Assembly: GCA_005502915.1 (NCBI GenBank)
Contig: SCMT01000005.1
Location: 62,001-126,000 of the forward strand
Source of the DNA: Lysobacteraceae bacterium 2PB
GTDB taxonomy: Bacteria; Pseudomonadota; Gammaproteobacteria; Xanthomonadales; Xanthomonadaceae
Direction: 5' to 3'
DNA: 64,000 nt
Of this stretch, positions 37,985 through 46,405 are shown in pieces. How positions within the stretch are numbered: the first letter of the stretch is position 1; every line of letters begins with the position of its first letter. The position numbers and the translations under genes are program-made. Under the pieces are notes generated by a model. That model was not told the DNA's origin. It worked only from the letters and a program-made list of their open reading frames with translations, and ran no database searches.

Positions 37985-38788
37985 ATGACAGCCCCCATGA
38001 CCACGCCATTCAGCCAGCCCGCCAAGAAAGCCCTCGGCCAGCACTTCCTGCACGAGCGCGGCATCATCGACAAGATGTTGCTGGCGATCGACCCGAAGCC
38101 GGGCGACCGCTTCGTCGAGATCGGTCCGGGCCAGGGCGCGCTGACCTTCCCGCTGCTGGACCGCCACGGCGCGCTGACCGCGATCGAGTACGACCGCGAC
38201 CTGCTCGTCCCGCTCACCGAAGCCGCCAAGGCACACGGCGAACTCACACTGGTGCATTCCGACGTGATGGACGTCGACTTCACCGCATTGGCGGCGGGCA
38301 CGCCGTTCCGGCTGGTCGGCAACCTGCCCTACAACCTGTCGTCGCCGATCCTGTTCCACGCACTGGACCACGCTGCGGTGATCCGCGACATGCACTTCAT
38401 GCTGCAGAAGGAAGTGGTCGACCGCATGGCCGCCACGCCCGGCAGCAAGGTGTACGGCCGCCTGAGCGTGATGCTGCAGGCCTACTGCGTGGTCACGTCG
38501 CTGTTCAAGGTGCCGCCAGGTGCGTTCCGGCCGCCGCCGAAGGTGGATTCCGCCGTGGTCCGGCTGGTGCCGCGTCCGCCGGAACAGGTCGGCATCGTCG
38601 ATCCGCGCCACTTCGCCGATGTCGTGCGCGCCGCCTTCGGCCAGCGCCGCAAGACCCTGCGCAATGCACTGTCGAACCTCTGCGACGCCGAGCGGATCGC
38701 CGCCGCCGGCATCGACCCGCAGAGCCGGGCGGAGCAGCTGGCGGTATCGGAATTCGTGCGCCTGGCGAACGAGACCGCCGGCGGCTGA
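37985..38788 (+). CDS. rsmA: 16S rRNA (adenine(1518)-N(6)/adenine(1519)-N(6))-dimethyltransferase
   Basis: SAM-dependent methyltransferase (267 aa, KsgA) that dimethylates two adjacent adenosines near the 3' end of 16S rRNA. Motifs: KKALGQHFL near 14-22, VEIGPGQGALT near 44-54 (SAM loop), and NLPYNLSSPI near 112-121 (motif IV). Normal length. Followed by apaG and apaH in the classical order. Confidence 0.96.
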   Translation: MTAPMTTPFSQPAKKALGQHFLHERGIIDKMLLAIDPKPGDRFVEIGPGQGALTFPLLDRHGALTAIEYDRDLLVPLTEAAKAHGELTLVHSDVMDVDFTALAAGTPFRLVGNLPYNLSSPILFHALDHAAVIRDMHFMLQKEVVDRMAATPGSKVYGRLSVMLQAYCVVTSLFKVPPGAFRPPPKVDSAVVRLVPRPPEQVGIVDPRHFADVVRAAFGQRRKTLRNALSNLCDAERIAAAGIDPQSRAEQLAVSEFVRLANETAGG

Positions 38789-38830
38789 GCCGCCCGAATC
38801 CGCGTCGCGGGCCCTGCTAAACTGTGGCCC

Positions 38831-39226
38831 ATGCAGGACACTTCAGCGGAACACCCGGACTACGCCATCGCGATCGATATCGCGACCCGCTATCTCGACG
38901 AGCAATCCAGGCCCGACGAGGAGCTGTACTACTTCGCCTACACGATCGGCATCCGCAACACCGGCGCGCGCGCGGCGCGACTGATCAGCCGGCGCTGGCT
39001 GATCATCGACGCCATCGGCTTCCCGCGCGAGGTCGTCGGCGAAGGCGTGGTCGGCGAGCAGCCGCACCTGCGCCCAGGCGAACGCTTCGAGTACACCTCC
39101 AGCACGTTCTTCAAGACGCCCTACGGCACGATGGAAGGCGCGTACACGATGCGCGGCGACGACGGCACCGAGTTCGAGGCGCCGATCCCGCAGTTCGTCC
39201 TCTGCATTCCCAGGATGCTGCACTGA
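38831..39226 (+). CDS. apaG: ApaG (DUF525) protein
   Basis: A 131-residue ApaG protein with an immunoglobulin-like beta sandwich. YYFAYTIGIRNTGARAARL near 33-51, FEYTSSTFFKTPYGTMEG near 86-103 and the DGTEFEAPIPQF stretch near 111-122 are family hallmarks. The molecular function is unsettled; it travels with apaH and rsmA. The stop overlaps the apaH ATG (TGATG). Confidence 0.95.
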   Translation: MQDTSAEHPDYAIAIDIATRYLDEQSRPDEELYYFAYTIGIRNTGARAARLISRRWLIIDAIGFPREVVGEGVVGEQPHLRPGERFEYTSSTFFKTPYGTMEGAYTMRGDDGTEFEAPIPQFVLCIPRMLH

Positions 39227-40068
39227 TGGCCATCTGGGCGATCGGCGACCTGCAGGGCTGTTACGGCCCGACACAGCGTCTCCTGGAGAAGATCCGCTTC
39301 GACCCGGCGCAGGACAGGCTGTGGTTCTGCGGCGACCTCGTGAACCGTGGCGGCGAGTCGCTGGAAACCCTGCGCCTGGTGCATTCGCTGCGCGAGCACT
39401 GCGAGGTGGTGCTGGGCAACCACGATCTCTCGCTGCTTGCGATCTCCGAGCGCAGCCCCGACGACCAGCGCAAGGTCAACCCGGACCTGCAGCGCATCCT
39501 GTTCGCCGAGGACCGCGAGCCGCTGATCGAGTGGCTGCGCCATCGGCCGCTGCTGCACAGCGATCGGGCACTGGGCTGGATGATGATCCATGCCGGCATG
39601 GCGCCGAAGTGGACCACCGCGCATGCCGAAAAGCACGCGCGGGAAGTCGAACACCGCCTGCGCAGCGACAGCCGCCGCAAGCTGCTGCGCAACATGTACG
39701 GCGATTACCCGCCGTGGTCGCCGGCGCTGCGCGGCGTGGAGCGCGAGCGCGCGATCATCAACATCTTCACCCGCCTGCGCTACTGCTCGCCGCGCGGGCG
39801 CATCGCCTTCAACGAGAAGGGCGCGCCCGGCACGCAGGCGCCCGGCCTGTACCCCTGGTACGAAGTGCCCGGCCGCTGCGAACGCGACCTGAAGATCGTC
39901 TGCGGCCACTGGTCGACGCTGGGTCTGTTCATCGGCCACGGCGTGCATGCGATCGACACCGGCGCGGTCTGGGGCGGCAAGCTCACCGCGCTGCAGCTGG
40001 ACACCGACGAATTGCGCATCGTGCAGGTCCAGGGCCGCGAGGTGGCCACGCCCGGGGAGCAGGACTGA
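39226..40068 (+). CDS. apaH: Diadenosine tetraphosphatase, symmetrical
   Basis: Calcineurin-like phosphoesterase (280 aa) that splits Ap4A to two ADP and, in E. coli, removes Np4 caps from RNA. Metal-binding motifs are GDLQGC near 7-12, GDLVNRG near 37-43, GNHDLSLL near 65-72 and the downstream GHWSTLG near 227-233. Length and motifs are normal. Its TGA stop shares one nucleotide with the following gene's ATG. Confidence 0.96.
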   Translation: MAIWAIGDLQGCYGPTQRLLEKIRFDPAQDRLWFCGDLVNRGGESLETLRLVHSLREHCEVVLGNHDLSLLAISERSPDDQRKVNPDLQRILFAEDREPLIEWLRHRPLLHSDRALGWMMIHAGMAPKWTTAHAEKHAREVEHRLRSDSRRKLLRNMYGDYPPWSPALRGVERERAIINIFTRLRYCSPRGRIAFNEKGAPGTQAPGLYPWYEVPGRCERDLKIVCGHWSTLGLFIGHGVHAIDTGAVWGGKLTALQLDTDELRIVQVQGREVATPGEQD

Positions 40069-40751
40069 TGCGTCGCGACACGTGCCGCCGGATGTCCTGG
40101 TTGCCCGTGTCGTTGTCCTGCACGCTGGCCGCATGCGCCCTCACCGCCTGCTCGGGCTCGGAAGCCGCGCAGTCGTCCCCGGGGGCCTCCGCGCGTACGG
40201 CCGCCCCAGCTCGCACCCAGGCACGTCCCGCAGCGCATCCGCGCGTCGCCGCGGCACGAAAACAGATCGGCGTCACCCTGCTCTACGACCCCGCTTACGT
40301 CGTGCTGCCTTACCCCGGCGGCGACGTACCGAAGAACCGGGGCGTCTGCACCGACGTGGTGATCCGCGCGCTGCGCGAGGAAGGGATCGACCTGCAGAAG
40401 ACGGTCCACGAAGACATGCGCGCGCACTTCGATCTGTATCCGAAGAAATGGGGCCTGCGCCGCGCCGACCGCAACATCGACCATCGCCGCGTGCCGAACC
40501 TGCAGACCTGGTTCGCACGACAGGGCTGGTCGCTCGCGCCTTCGCAGTCCGCGAGCGCCTACCGACCCGGCGACCTGGTGACCTGGATGCTGCCCGGCAA
40601 CCTGCCGCACATCGGTATCGTCAGCGACCGTACCAGCTGGCGCGACGTACCACTGATCATCCACAACATCGGCAGCGGCACGCGCGAGGAAGACATCCTG
40701 TTCGCTTATCCGATCACGGGGCATTACCGGCCCGGCAAGCCTGCACCGTAA
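40068..40751 (+). CDS. DUF1287 lipoprotein
   Basis: A 227-residue protein with a basic N-terminus and lipobox LTAC (Cys28). A Ser/Ala/Pro linker (about 30-62) leads into the DUF1287 domain. Conserved features are GVCTDVVIRALREEGIDLQ near 102-120 with the presumed catalytic Cys, DLVTWMLPGNLPHIGIVSD near 170-188 with the His, and a C-terminal LIIHNIGSG. The domain belongs to the NlpC/P60-like cysteine-peptidase group; the substrate is unknown. It follows apaH with a 1-nt overlap and ends before the GTAG palindromes. Confidence 0.85.
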   Translation: MRRDTCRRMSWLPVSLSCTLAACALTACSGSEAAQSSPGASARTAAPARTQARPAAHPRVAAARKQIGVTLLYDPAYVVLPYPGGDVPKNRGVCTDVVIRALREEGIDLQKTVHEDMRAHFDLYPKKWGLRRADRNIDHRRVPNLQTWFARQGWSLAPSQSASAYRPGDLVTWMLPGNLPHIGIVSDRTSWRDVPLIIHNIGSGTREEDILFAYPITGHYRPGKPAP

Positions 40752-40792
40752 AACAGCGCCCGCTCGAGCCGATGCACGTGCGATCGGTTTTT

Positions 40793-40815
40793 GTAGCGCG
40801 GAGCGAAGCTCCGCT
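40793..40815 (+). repeat. GTAG-headed palindromic element (SMAG/REP-like), plus orientation
   Basis: GTAG at 40793 is followed by a perfect 7-bp stem GCGGAGC/GCTCCGC with a 3-nt GAA loop (40798-40814). This is the layout of SMAG repeats (GTAG-headed REP sequences) described in Stenotrophomonas. It pairs with an inverted copy 61 nt away. Confidence 0.75.
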
Positions 40816-40876
40816 GTGCTCGTTCCGGAGTTCGTATCCCAACGACGGCGGACAAGCGGGCTGGCGGATGCCGTAC

Positions 40877-40899
40877 AGCGGAGCTTCGCTCCGCTCTAC
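40877..40899 (-). repeat. GTAG-headed palindromic element, inverted copy overlapping the folA stop
   Basis: Read on the minus strand this is GTAG followed by the same GCGGAGC-GAA-GCTCCGC hairpin. Its TAG is the folA stop codon (40896-40898). The two elements face each other across 61 nt and probably also act as a bidirectional 3' structure between the convergent DUF1287 and folA genes. Confidence 0.75.
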
Positions 40900-41405
40900 A
40901 AAGGCAGGCTGCGCTCGTAATCCACGAAGTCGAACGCGAAGGCATGCGTGTCATCGGCGGCATGATGGCTGCGCGCGGACTCGCGCCATTCCATCGCATC
41001 GAATGACGGGAAGAACGCGTCGCAACCGTCGATGACGGTGTCGACATGGGTCAGGTGCATCCGCGTCGCTATCGACAGCGCGAGCGCGTACACCTCGCCG
41101 CCGCCGATCACGCACAGCTCGCTCGCGCCGTCGGCTTCCGCGAGGCGCAGCGCTTCCTCGATCGAGGCGACCGCCTCCATCCCCTCGAACGGCACCCGGC
41201 CGCTGCGGGTGAGCACGAGGTTGCGCCGCTTCGGCAACGCGCGCCCCAGCGACTCGGCGGTCTTCCGCCCCATCAGTACGGGCTTGCCCAGCGTCAGCGC
41301 CTTGAAGCGCTTGAGGTCGTCGGGCAAATGCCAGGGCAGCGCGTTGCCACGCCCGATGGCGCGATTGCGATCCAGTGCGGCGATCAGGACGAGCGCGGGG
41401 CTCAC
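40896..41405 (-). CDS. folA: Dihydrofolate reductase
   Basis: NADPH-dependent reduction of dihydrofolate (169 aa). [20 protein letters not shown] spans 11-30, with the catalytic acid at Asp30 by alignment to E. coli Asp27. [12 protein letters not shown] lies near 43-54 and VIGGGEVY near 98-105. Overlaps the thyA stop by 4 nt, so the pair that consumes and regenerates folate is coupled. The stop codon is supplied by a GTAG repeat. Confidence 0.96.
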   Translation of the reverse strand: MSPALVLIAALDRNRAIGRGNALPWHLPDDLKRFKALTLGKPVLMGRKTAESLGRALPKRRNLVLTRSGRVPFEGMEAVASIEEALRLAEADGASELCVIGGGEVYALALSIATRMHLTHVDTVIDGCDAFFPSFDAMEWRESARSHHAADDTHAFAFDFVDYERSLPL

Positions 41406-42196
41406 ACCGCCACCGGTGCCTTGATCGCGGGATGCGGGTCGTAGCTCTCGATGACGATGTCGTCGTAGGCGAAACCGAAGATGTCCTTCACGTCCGGATT
41501 CAGGCGCAGCGTGGGCAGCGGTCGCGGTTCACGGGACAGCTGCTCGCGCGCCTGCTCGAAATGATTCGAATACAGGTGCGCGTCGCCGAGGGTATGCACG
41601 AAGTCGCCGACGCCGAGGTCGCAGACCTGCGCGACCATGTGGGTGAGCAGCGCGTAGCTGGCGATGTTGAACGGCACGCCGAGGAAGATGTCGCCGCTGC
41701 GCTGGTAGAGCTGGCAGCTGAGCTTCCCGTCGGCGACGTAGAACTGGAACATCGTGTGGCAGGGCATCAGCGCCATGCGCGGCAGGTCGGCGACGTTCCA
41801 TGCGCTGACGATGAGCCGGCGCGAATCCGGATTGCGTTTGATCTCTTCGACGACCCAGCGGATCTGGTCGATCTCGATGCCGTCGGCACCGGCCCAGCGC
41901 CGCCACTGCTTGCCGTAGACCGGACCCAGCTCGCCGTCCGCGTCGGCCCATTCGTCCCAGATGCTGACCTTGTGGTCCTTGAGATAGGCGATGTTGGTCT
42001 CGCCCTTCAGGAACCACAGCAGCTCGTGCACGATCGAGCGCAGGTGCAGCTTCTTGGTGGTGACCAGCGGAAAGCCTTCCCGCAGGTCGAACCGCATCTG
42101 CCAGCCGAACACGCTGCGCGTACCGGTGCCGGTACGGTCGGCTTTCTCGGTACCGTGTTCGAGGACGTGGCGCAGCAGGTCGAGGTACTGTTTCAT
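41402..42196 (-). CDS. thyA: Thymidylate synthase
   Basis: Makes dTMP from dUMP with methylene-THF (264 aa). Catalytic Cys146 in [20 protein letters not shown] near 21-31 and [12 protein letters not shown] near 173-184 are all conserved. The length equals E. coli ThyA. Lies between lgt (upstream) and folA (overlapping downstream), a common gammaproteobacterial order. Confidence 0.97.
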   Translation of the reverse strand: MKQYLDLLRHVLEHGTEKADRTGTGTRSVFGWQMRFDLREGFPLVTTKKLHLRSIVHELLWFLKGETNIAYLKDHKVSIWDEWADADGELGPVYGKQWRRWAGADGIEIDQIRWVVEEIKRNPDSRRLIVSAWNVADLPRMALMPCHTMFQFYVADGKLSCQLYQRSGDIFLGVPFNIASYALLTHMVAQVCDLGVGDFVHTLGDAHLYSNHFEQAREQLSREPRPLPTLRLNPDVKDIFGFAYDDIVIESYDPHPAIKAPVAV

Positions 42197-42220
42197 GGAC
42201 GAGGATTCATTCCGGAAGCA

Positions 42221-43096
42221 TCAGCGATTGGCAGGCAGCGGCTGCAGCGTCGGCGCGCGGCGCGACAGCCACAGCAGCACCGCGCCAAGCAGGATCAGCG
42301 GGAGACTCAGGACCTGGCCCATGGTCAGCCAGTCGAAGGCGAGATAGCCGATCTGCGGGTCCGGCAGGCGGACGAATTCCACGAGGAAGCGGAAACAGCC
42401 GTACAGCAGCGCGAACAGGCCGGCGACGGCGTAGCGCGGCCGGGGCCTGCGCGAGAACCACCACAGCACGCAGAACAGCACCACGCCCTCGAGTACGGAC
42501 TGGTACAGCTGCGACGGATGCCGCGCGAACTGGTCGAGCATGCCGGTGGCGTGCATCGCCTCCAGCTGCACGGACGACAGGCCCGCGATCCTGTCTTCGG
42601 CATGCGGAAAGATCACGCCCCATCCGGCTTCGGTGTACTTGCCCCACAGCTCGCCGTTGATGAAATTGCCCAGCCGCCCGAAACCGAGCCCGGGCGGCAC
42701 CAGCGGCGCGACGAAGTCGACGATGTCGAAGAAGTGCATGCGGTGCTTGCGCGCCCACCACAGCGAGGCCACGAGCACGCCTACCAGGCCGCCATGGAAG
42801 CTCATGCCGCCCTGCCAGATCTTCAGGATCAGCAGCGGCTCGGCGATGTAGGCCTTGAGGTCGTAGATCAGCACATAGCCGATGCGCGCGCCGAAGATCA
42901 CGCCGAGCATGCTGTAGAACAGCAGGTCGCTGTAGGCCTGTTCGCTGATGCCGGGCAGGCGACCGGCGCGCACGCGGCTGCGGCCGAGGAACCAGGCGGC
43001 GGTGAAGCCCAGCAGGTACATCACGCCGTACCAGTGGACCTTGAAGCCCTCCCCGAACGCGATCAGCACGGGGTCGATCTGATGCAGGAAAGTCAT
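42221..43096 (-). CDS. lgt: Prolipoprotein diacylglyceryl transferase, standard proteobacterial form
   Basis: A 291-residue Lgt with HGG near 101-103, the intact signature [13 protein letters not shown] (140-152) and RHPSQLYQS in the C-terminal half. Several membrane segments are evident. I chose the Met at 43096 (MTFLHQIDP) over one 11 codons upstream because it matches the usual N-terminus. The lgt-thyA-folA order marks it as the ancestral housekeeping copy; a second Lgt is at 26875-27660. Confidence 0.95.
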   Translation of the reverse strand: MTFLHQIDPVLIAFGEGFKVHWYGVMYLLGFTAAWFLGRSRVRAGRLPGISEQAYSDLLFYSMLGVIFGARIGYVLIYDLKAYIAEPLLILKIWQGGMSFHGGLVGVLVASLWWARKHRMHFFDIVDFVAPLVPPGLGFGRLGNFINGELWGKYTEAGWGVIFPHAEDRIAGLSSVQLEAMHATGMLDQFARHPSQLYQSVLEGVVLFCVLWWFSRRPRPRYAVAGLFALLYGCFRFLVEFVRLPDPQIGYLAFDWLTMGQVLSLPLILLGAVLLWLSRRAPTLQPLPANR

Positions 43097-43124
43097 GGTC
43101 GAAGTCGCCTGGTGAACCTGCCAT

Positions 43125-43154
43125 CGCATCGGGCGCGATCCCGTGCCCGATGCG
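43125..43154. other. Stem-loop between the TerC-family gene and lgt
   Basis: A perfect 10-bp inverted repeat (43125-43134 with 43145-43154) with a 10-nt loop sits between the terC stop and lgt start. No T tract follows on the minus strand, so it may be a processing or partial termination structure rather than an intrinsic terminator. Confidence 0.35.
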
Positions 43155-43172
43155 TGGAATGCGGGATCGGAC

Positions 43173-43907
43173 TCAGTCCGGCAGCAAGCGGTCCTGCGAC
43201 CGCTTCTTGGTCCAGAGATTCAGGCCTTCGACCACCGCCGAGAAGCCCATCGCGAAGTAGATGTAGGCCTTGGGCACATGGGCCTCGAAGCCCTCGGCGA
43301 CCAGGAACGCGCCGACCAGGACGATGAAGGCCAGCGCCAGCATCTTCACCGTCGGGTTGCGGTCGATGAACTTGCCCAGCGGCGTCGCGGCCAGCAGCAT
43401 CACCGCCACCGCCAGCAGGATCGCCGCGACCATGACCGGCGTGCGGTTGGCCATGCCGACCGCTGCGATCACCGAGTCCAGCGAGAACACGATGTCGATC
43501 ACCGCGATCTGCGCGATCACGCCCCAGAACACGGTCACCGGCTTGGTGTTGATGTCCTCTTCCTCGCCGCGACCGCTGACGATGCCGTGGATCTCCTTGG
43601 TGCCCTTCACCAGCAGGAAGGCACCACCGAGGATCAGCACCAGGTCGCGCACCGAGAAGCCGTGGCCGAGCACGCTGAACAGGTCGTAGGTCAATCCGGC
43701 CAGCCAGGCCAGGGTCAGCAGCAGGCCGATGCGGGTGATGCAGGCGACCGCGATGCCGAACTTGCGCGCCTTCTCGCGCTGCGCGTACGGCAGCTTGGAC
43801 ACGGCGATGGAGATGAACACCAGGTTGTCGATGCCCAGCACGATCTCGATCGCGCTCAGGGTGATGAGGGTGATCCACGTCTGCGGATCGGAAATCAGTT
43901 CCAGCAT
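43173..43907 (-). CDS. TerC family integral membrane protein
   Basis: A 244-residue inner-membrane protein of the TerC/Alx family. Acidic motifs within membrane segments typical of the family are present: [11 protein letters not shown] near 21-31 and [12 protein letters not shown] near 138-149. Family members export or homeostatically handle metal ions such as manganese and calcium. No yybP-ykoY-type leader is visible in the short upstream spacer (54 nt to dgkA). Most likely a metal-homeostasis protein. Confidence 0.9.
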   Translation of the reverse strand: MLELISDPQTWITLITLSAIEIVLGIDNLVFISIAVSKLPYAQREKARKFGIAVACITRIGLLLTLAWLAGLTYDLFSVLGHGFSVRDLVLILGGAFLLVKGTKEIHGIVSGRGEEEDINTKPVTVFWGVIAQIAVIDIVFSLDSVIAAVGMANRTPVMVAAILLAVAVMLLAATPLGKFIDRNPTVKMLALAFIVLVGAFLVAEGFEAHVPKAYIYFAMGFSAVVEGLNLWTKKRSQDRLLPD

Positions 43908-43961
43908 TGCTTGTTGTCCCGGGAAACGTTGCGGGCGCGGGGGATGCGCCCGGGAAGAGGA

Positions 43962-44342
43962 TCAGAGATAGCGATCCCAGAGGATGAGGCCCCAGACCAG
44001 CAGCACGTTCATCATCAGCACGAACACCGCCGCGGACCCCATGTCCTTGGCGCGGCCGGCCAGTTCGTGGAACTCGGGGCCGTAGCGTTCGATCACCGCC
44101 TCGATCGCCGAATTGAGCAGCTCGGCCGCCATGACCAGCAGGCAGCTGCCGATCATCAGGGCGCGTTCGACCGGGCCATCCACCAGCCAGAAGGCCAGCG
44201 GCGCCAGGACCACGAAGAGGTAGACCTCCAGCCTGAACGAGGACTCGTGCAGCCAGGCCGCGCGCAGGCCCTGCAGGGACCAGACCGTGGCCTTGAGGAT
44301 ACGCCCCGGCGTGCGCGGCAGGTGCCCGGTGTTGTCCGCCAT
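43962..44342 (-). CDS. dgkA: Diacylglycerol kinase
   Basis: Small integral-membrane kinase (126 aa) that recycles diacylglycerol to phosphatidic acid. Three membrane segments lie near 38-56, 60-82 and 104-122. AAELLNSAIEAVIER (72-86) contains the two catalytic and metal-binding Glu residues (Glu74 and Glu81 by alignment with E. coli Glu69 and Glu76), and ARAAKDMGSA-type GRAKDMGSA near 96-104 is conserved. Divergent from the lipoprotein gene at 44616. Confidence 0.94.
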   Translation of the reverse strand: MADNTGHLPRTPGRILKATVWSLQGLRAAWLHESSFRLEVYLFVVLAPLAFWLVDGPVERALMIGSCLLVMAAELLNSAIEAVIERYGPEFHELAGRAKDMGSAAVFVLMMNVLLVWGLILWDRYL

Positions 44343-44507
44343 GTCAGCGGGCGCTCCCGGCCGGGAGGCGATGGCGGTGGCGCGGAACGTTGACCGGCAT
44401 GGGGGGCTGGGCGGGCGGCGGAGGCAGGCGATTTTGCCACATCCCCGGGAACGGCCGGTGACCGCGATGCTCCAGGTGGCGTCCAGACCCGGGGGGTCCG
44501 CAGGCGC

Positions 44508-44538
44508 TTGCCGTCCCCACCCGCGGGCTTGCTACGAT
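44508..44538 (+). promoter_or_regulatory. Putative sigma-70 promoter for the lipoprotein/helical-protein pair
   Basis: TTGCCG (44508-44513) and TACGAT (44533-44538) are separated by 19 nt, with an extended -10 TG two bases upstream of TACGAT. It lies 78 nt before the lipoprotein ATG in the dgkA/lipoprotein divergent spacer. The long spacer makes the -35 uncertain; the extended -10 is the stronger part. Confidence 0.45.
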
Positions 44539-44615
44539 GACGGCCGTCACGCAAGCCGGCCTTACCGGCGCGAAGGCCGCTCCAGGACGCGCCACGGATC
44601 GACAGGGGACCACCG

Positions 44616-45560
44616 ATGCAGGACATGCCGTATCCAGCGACCGGCGCGAGGCCGGCCCGCACAGCGCCTCCTCCCGTCCGCGGCCGGCGTTCATGGCCGC
44701 TGGCCCTGCTCCTGACCGTGCTGGCCGGCTGCACCGCCACGCCGGACCGAGAAGAGATTCCGCAGTTCCGGCAGGGCGCGGCCACCGCGAACCAGCAGAC
44801 GGCGCAGGCCTTCTCCGACATCAACGCCTTCCTGCGCCAGCAGCAGATCGAGCGCGCGATCGGCCAGCCCACGCTCAACGAAGGCGAGTTCCTGACCGTG
44901 CTCGGCGACGAGGACGTGGCCAAGTGGAGCCGCGCCTTCTCGGTGATCGATGCCTACGCTGCCTCCCTGGAGAAGCTGCTGGATCCGCAGCGACGCGACG
45001 ACGCGCAGCAGGAGCTGGTGAAGCTCGGCGAGACCATCGGCGCCCTGGACGGCCGGCAGCTGCCGGCCGGCGTGGCCGGCGGCTTCGCCACGCTCGGCGG
45101 CCTGCTGCTGCAGATCAAGGGGGAGCGGGACGCGATGCGCGCGATCCGCACCGCCAATCCCGGCATCCAGGCCACCTTCTCGACGATGATGGACGCCATC
45201 GGCGCCGACCAGAACAGCGGCGTGCGCAGCGTGGTGCGCAACACCTGGCAGACCATGCTGGCCAAGCAATCCGTGGACTTCCTGCGCGCGCCCGACAAGG
45301 ACGCCAAGCGCGCGGTGGTGCAGCAGTACGTCACGACCATGGACCAGCGCGACGCGCAGGATGCCTCGCTGGCGGCGCTGCGGCGATCGCTCGGGCTGCT
45401 GGCATCGGCGCATGCGGAACTCGCCGCCGGCCGCAACGACGGCGCACAGGGCCTGATCGACCTGGTGCAGCGGGAATACACCGCCTACCGCGCCCAGGTC
45501 GACGCGATCCGCAAGCAACGCCAGGCCGCCCAGGGCGGCTCGCAGGGAGCCACGCCATGA
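44616..45560 (+). CDS. Uncharacterised lipoprotein, mostly helical
   Basis: A 314-residue protein with a basic N-terminus, hydrophobic core SWPLALLLTVLAGC and a lipobox LAGC (Cys39). The mature protein is predicted almost entirely alpha-helical, rich in Gln, Ala and Arg, with no second membrane segment. The residue after the lipobox Cys is Thr, not Asp, so outer-membrane sorting is expected by the +2 rule. AGGGGA lies 6 nt before the ATG. Coupled to the next gene by ATGA overlap; together they look like a two-part system. No family recognised. Confidence 0.75.
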   Translation: MQDMPYPATGARPARTAPPPVRGRRSWPLALLLTVLAGCTATPDREEIPQFRQGAATANQQTAQAFSDINAFLRQQQIERAIGQPTLNEGEFLTVLGDEDVAKWSRAFSVIDAYAASLEKLLDPQRRDDAQQELVKLGETIGALDGRQLPAGVAGGFATLGGLLLQIKGERDAMRAIRTANPGIQATFSTMMDAIGADQNSGVRSVVRNTWQTMLAKQSVDFLRAPDKDAKRAVVQQYVTTMDQRDAQDASLAALRRSLGLLASAHAELAAGRNDGAQGLIDLVQREYTAYRAQVDAIRKQRQAAQGGSQGATP

Positions 45561-45916
45561 ACGCCGTCATCGCGAACCAGAGCACGATCAACAGCGAGAC
45601 CAAGCAGCTGCACGACAACCTGATCGCGCAGCACCAGGCCTTGTCCGACCGCCTTGCGACGGTCACCTCGGCCGACGATGCCGAAGCGATCGTGCGCGAG
45701 ATGCAGGAGATCAACTTCCGCGTGATGATGAGCGGCGGCCTGCTGTTCAAGCAGACCACCGCGCAGATCGACGACAACCTGCAGAGCGTGATCGCGGCCG
45801 GCACCGACCTGAAGACCGCCATCGCGCAGGCCGACAAGGTGCGCGACATCATCAAGGCCACCAGCAAGTACCTGGGCCTGGTCGACAAGGTGCTGGACCG
45901 GATCAAGCTTCTGTAG
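45557..45916 (+). CDS. Small helical protein partner of the lipoprotein
   Basis: A 119-residue soluble protein, strongly alpha-helical with heptad-like spacing, no Cys and no signal peptide. The central region (REMQEINFRVMMSGGLLFKQT near 46-66) contains the only sequence with hydrophobic clustering. It ends with a helix KVLDRIKLL. Overlaps the lipoprotein stop by 4 nt. The missing signal peptide implies a cytoplasmic location, unlike its partner, unless exported by another route. The stop codon forms part of a GTAG-headed stem-loop. No family recognised. Confidence 0.72.
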   Translation: MNAVIANQSTINSETKQLHDNLIAQHQALSDRLATVTSADDAEAIVREMQEINFRVMMSGGLLFKQTTAQIDDNLQSVIAAGTDLKTAIAQADKVRDIIKATSKYLGLVDKVLDRIKLL

Positions 45917-45939
45917 CGCGGCCTTGGAGCCCGCCGCGC
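45913..45939 (+). repeat. Possible degenerate GTAG-headed stem-loop at a stop codon
   Basis: GTAG (45913-45916) followed by a 7-bp stem GCGCGGC/GCCGCGC (45916-45922 with 45933-45939) and a 10-nt loop. The TAG is the stop codon of the helical-protein gene. The layout recalls the SMAG-like elements at 40.8 kb, but the arms and loop differ, so it may be a degenerate copy or an unrelated terminator hairpin. Confidence 0.4.
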
Positions 45940-45953
45940 CCGGCTGGCCTCGC

Positions 45954-46337
45954 TCAGCCAGGCGTGCGTCGCGGTGCGCCCTGCGCTTGATACAGGCTCA
46001 GCACGTTGCCGTCCGGATCCAGGAAGTCCAGGGTCAGCCCGCCGTCGGGCGCTTCGCTGACCGGGACCACGATCTCCACGCCCTTCCCCGCCAGGGCCTC
46101 GGCGTAGTCGTCGATACCGCCGTCGAGCGAAAACACGACCACCGGACTGTCGCCGGCCTTCGCGGGGCGCTGGATGAAGACCAGGCTCAGCTCACCCAGC
46201 TCGGCGAGGGCGAAGGGACCATCGTGGCCCTCCAGTTCCGCGACCGGAAGGCCGAGGGTGTCGCGATAGAAGGCGACGGAGCGGTCGAGGACACCGACGA
46301 AGAAAACGATGGCGCCGACTTTGGCGTTGACGAGCAT
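45954..46337 (-). CDS. VOC/glyoxalase-fold protein
   Basis: A 127-residue protein with two beta-alpha-beta-beta-beta repeats of the vicinal oxygen chelate fold. FYRDTLGLPVAELEG near 23-37 and the C-terminal LDFLDPDGNVLSLYQ near 103-117 are classical. The metal-ligand pattern suggests a lyase or dioxygenase, or a ligand-binding protein; the substrate is unknown. AGGAGT sits 8 nt before the ATG. It follows the ECF sigma factor gene by 68 nt on the same strand. Confidence 0.85.
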   Translation of the reverse strand: MLVNAKVGAIVFFVGVLDRSVAFYRDTLGLPVAELEGHDGPFALAELGELSLVFIQRPAKAGDSPVVVFSLDGGIDDYAEALAGKGVEIVVPVSEAPDGGLTLDFLDPDGNVLSLYQAQGAPRRTPG

Positions 46338-46405
46338 GGGATGACTCCTGTGATGGTCGAATGCGGGAACGCCGGGCGGGCGCACTCCACGCCCGGTCGC
46401 CCCTG

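Noticed and set aside
43908-43961. yybP-ykoY manganese riboswitch before the TerC-family gene
   Set aside because: The spacer is only 54 nt and no such structure fits.
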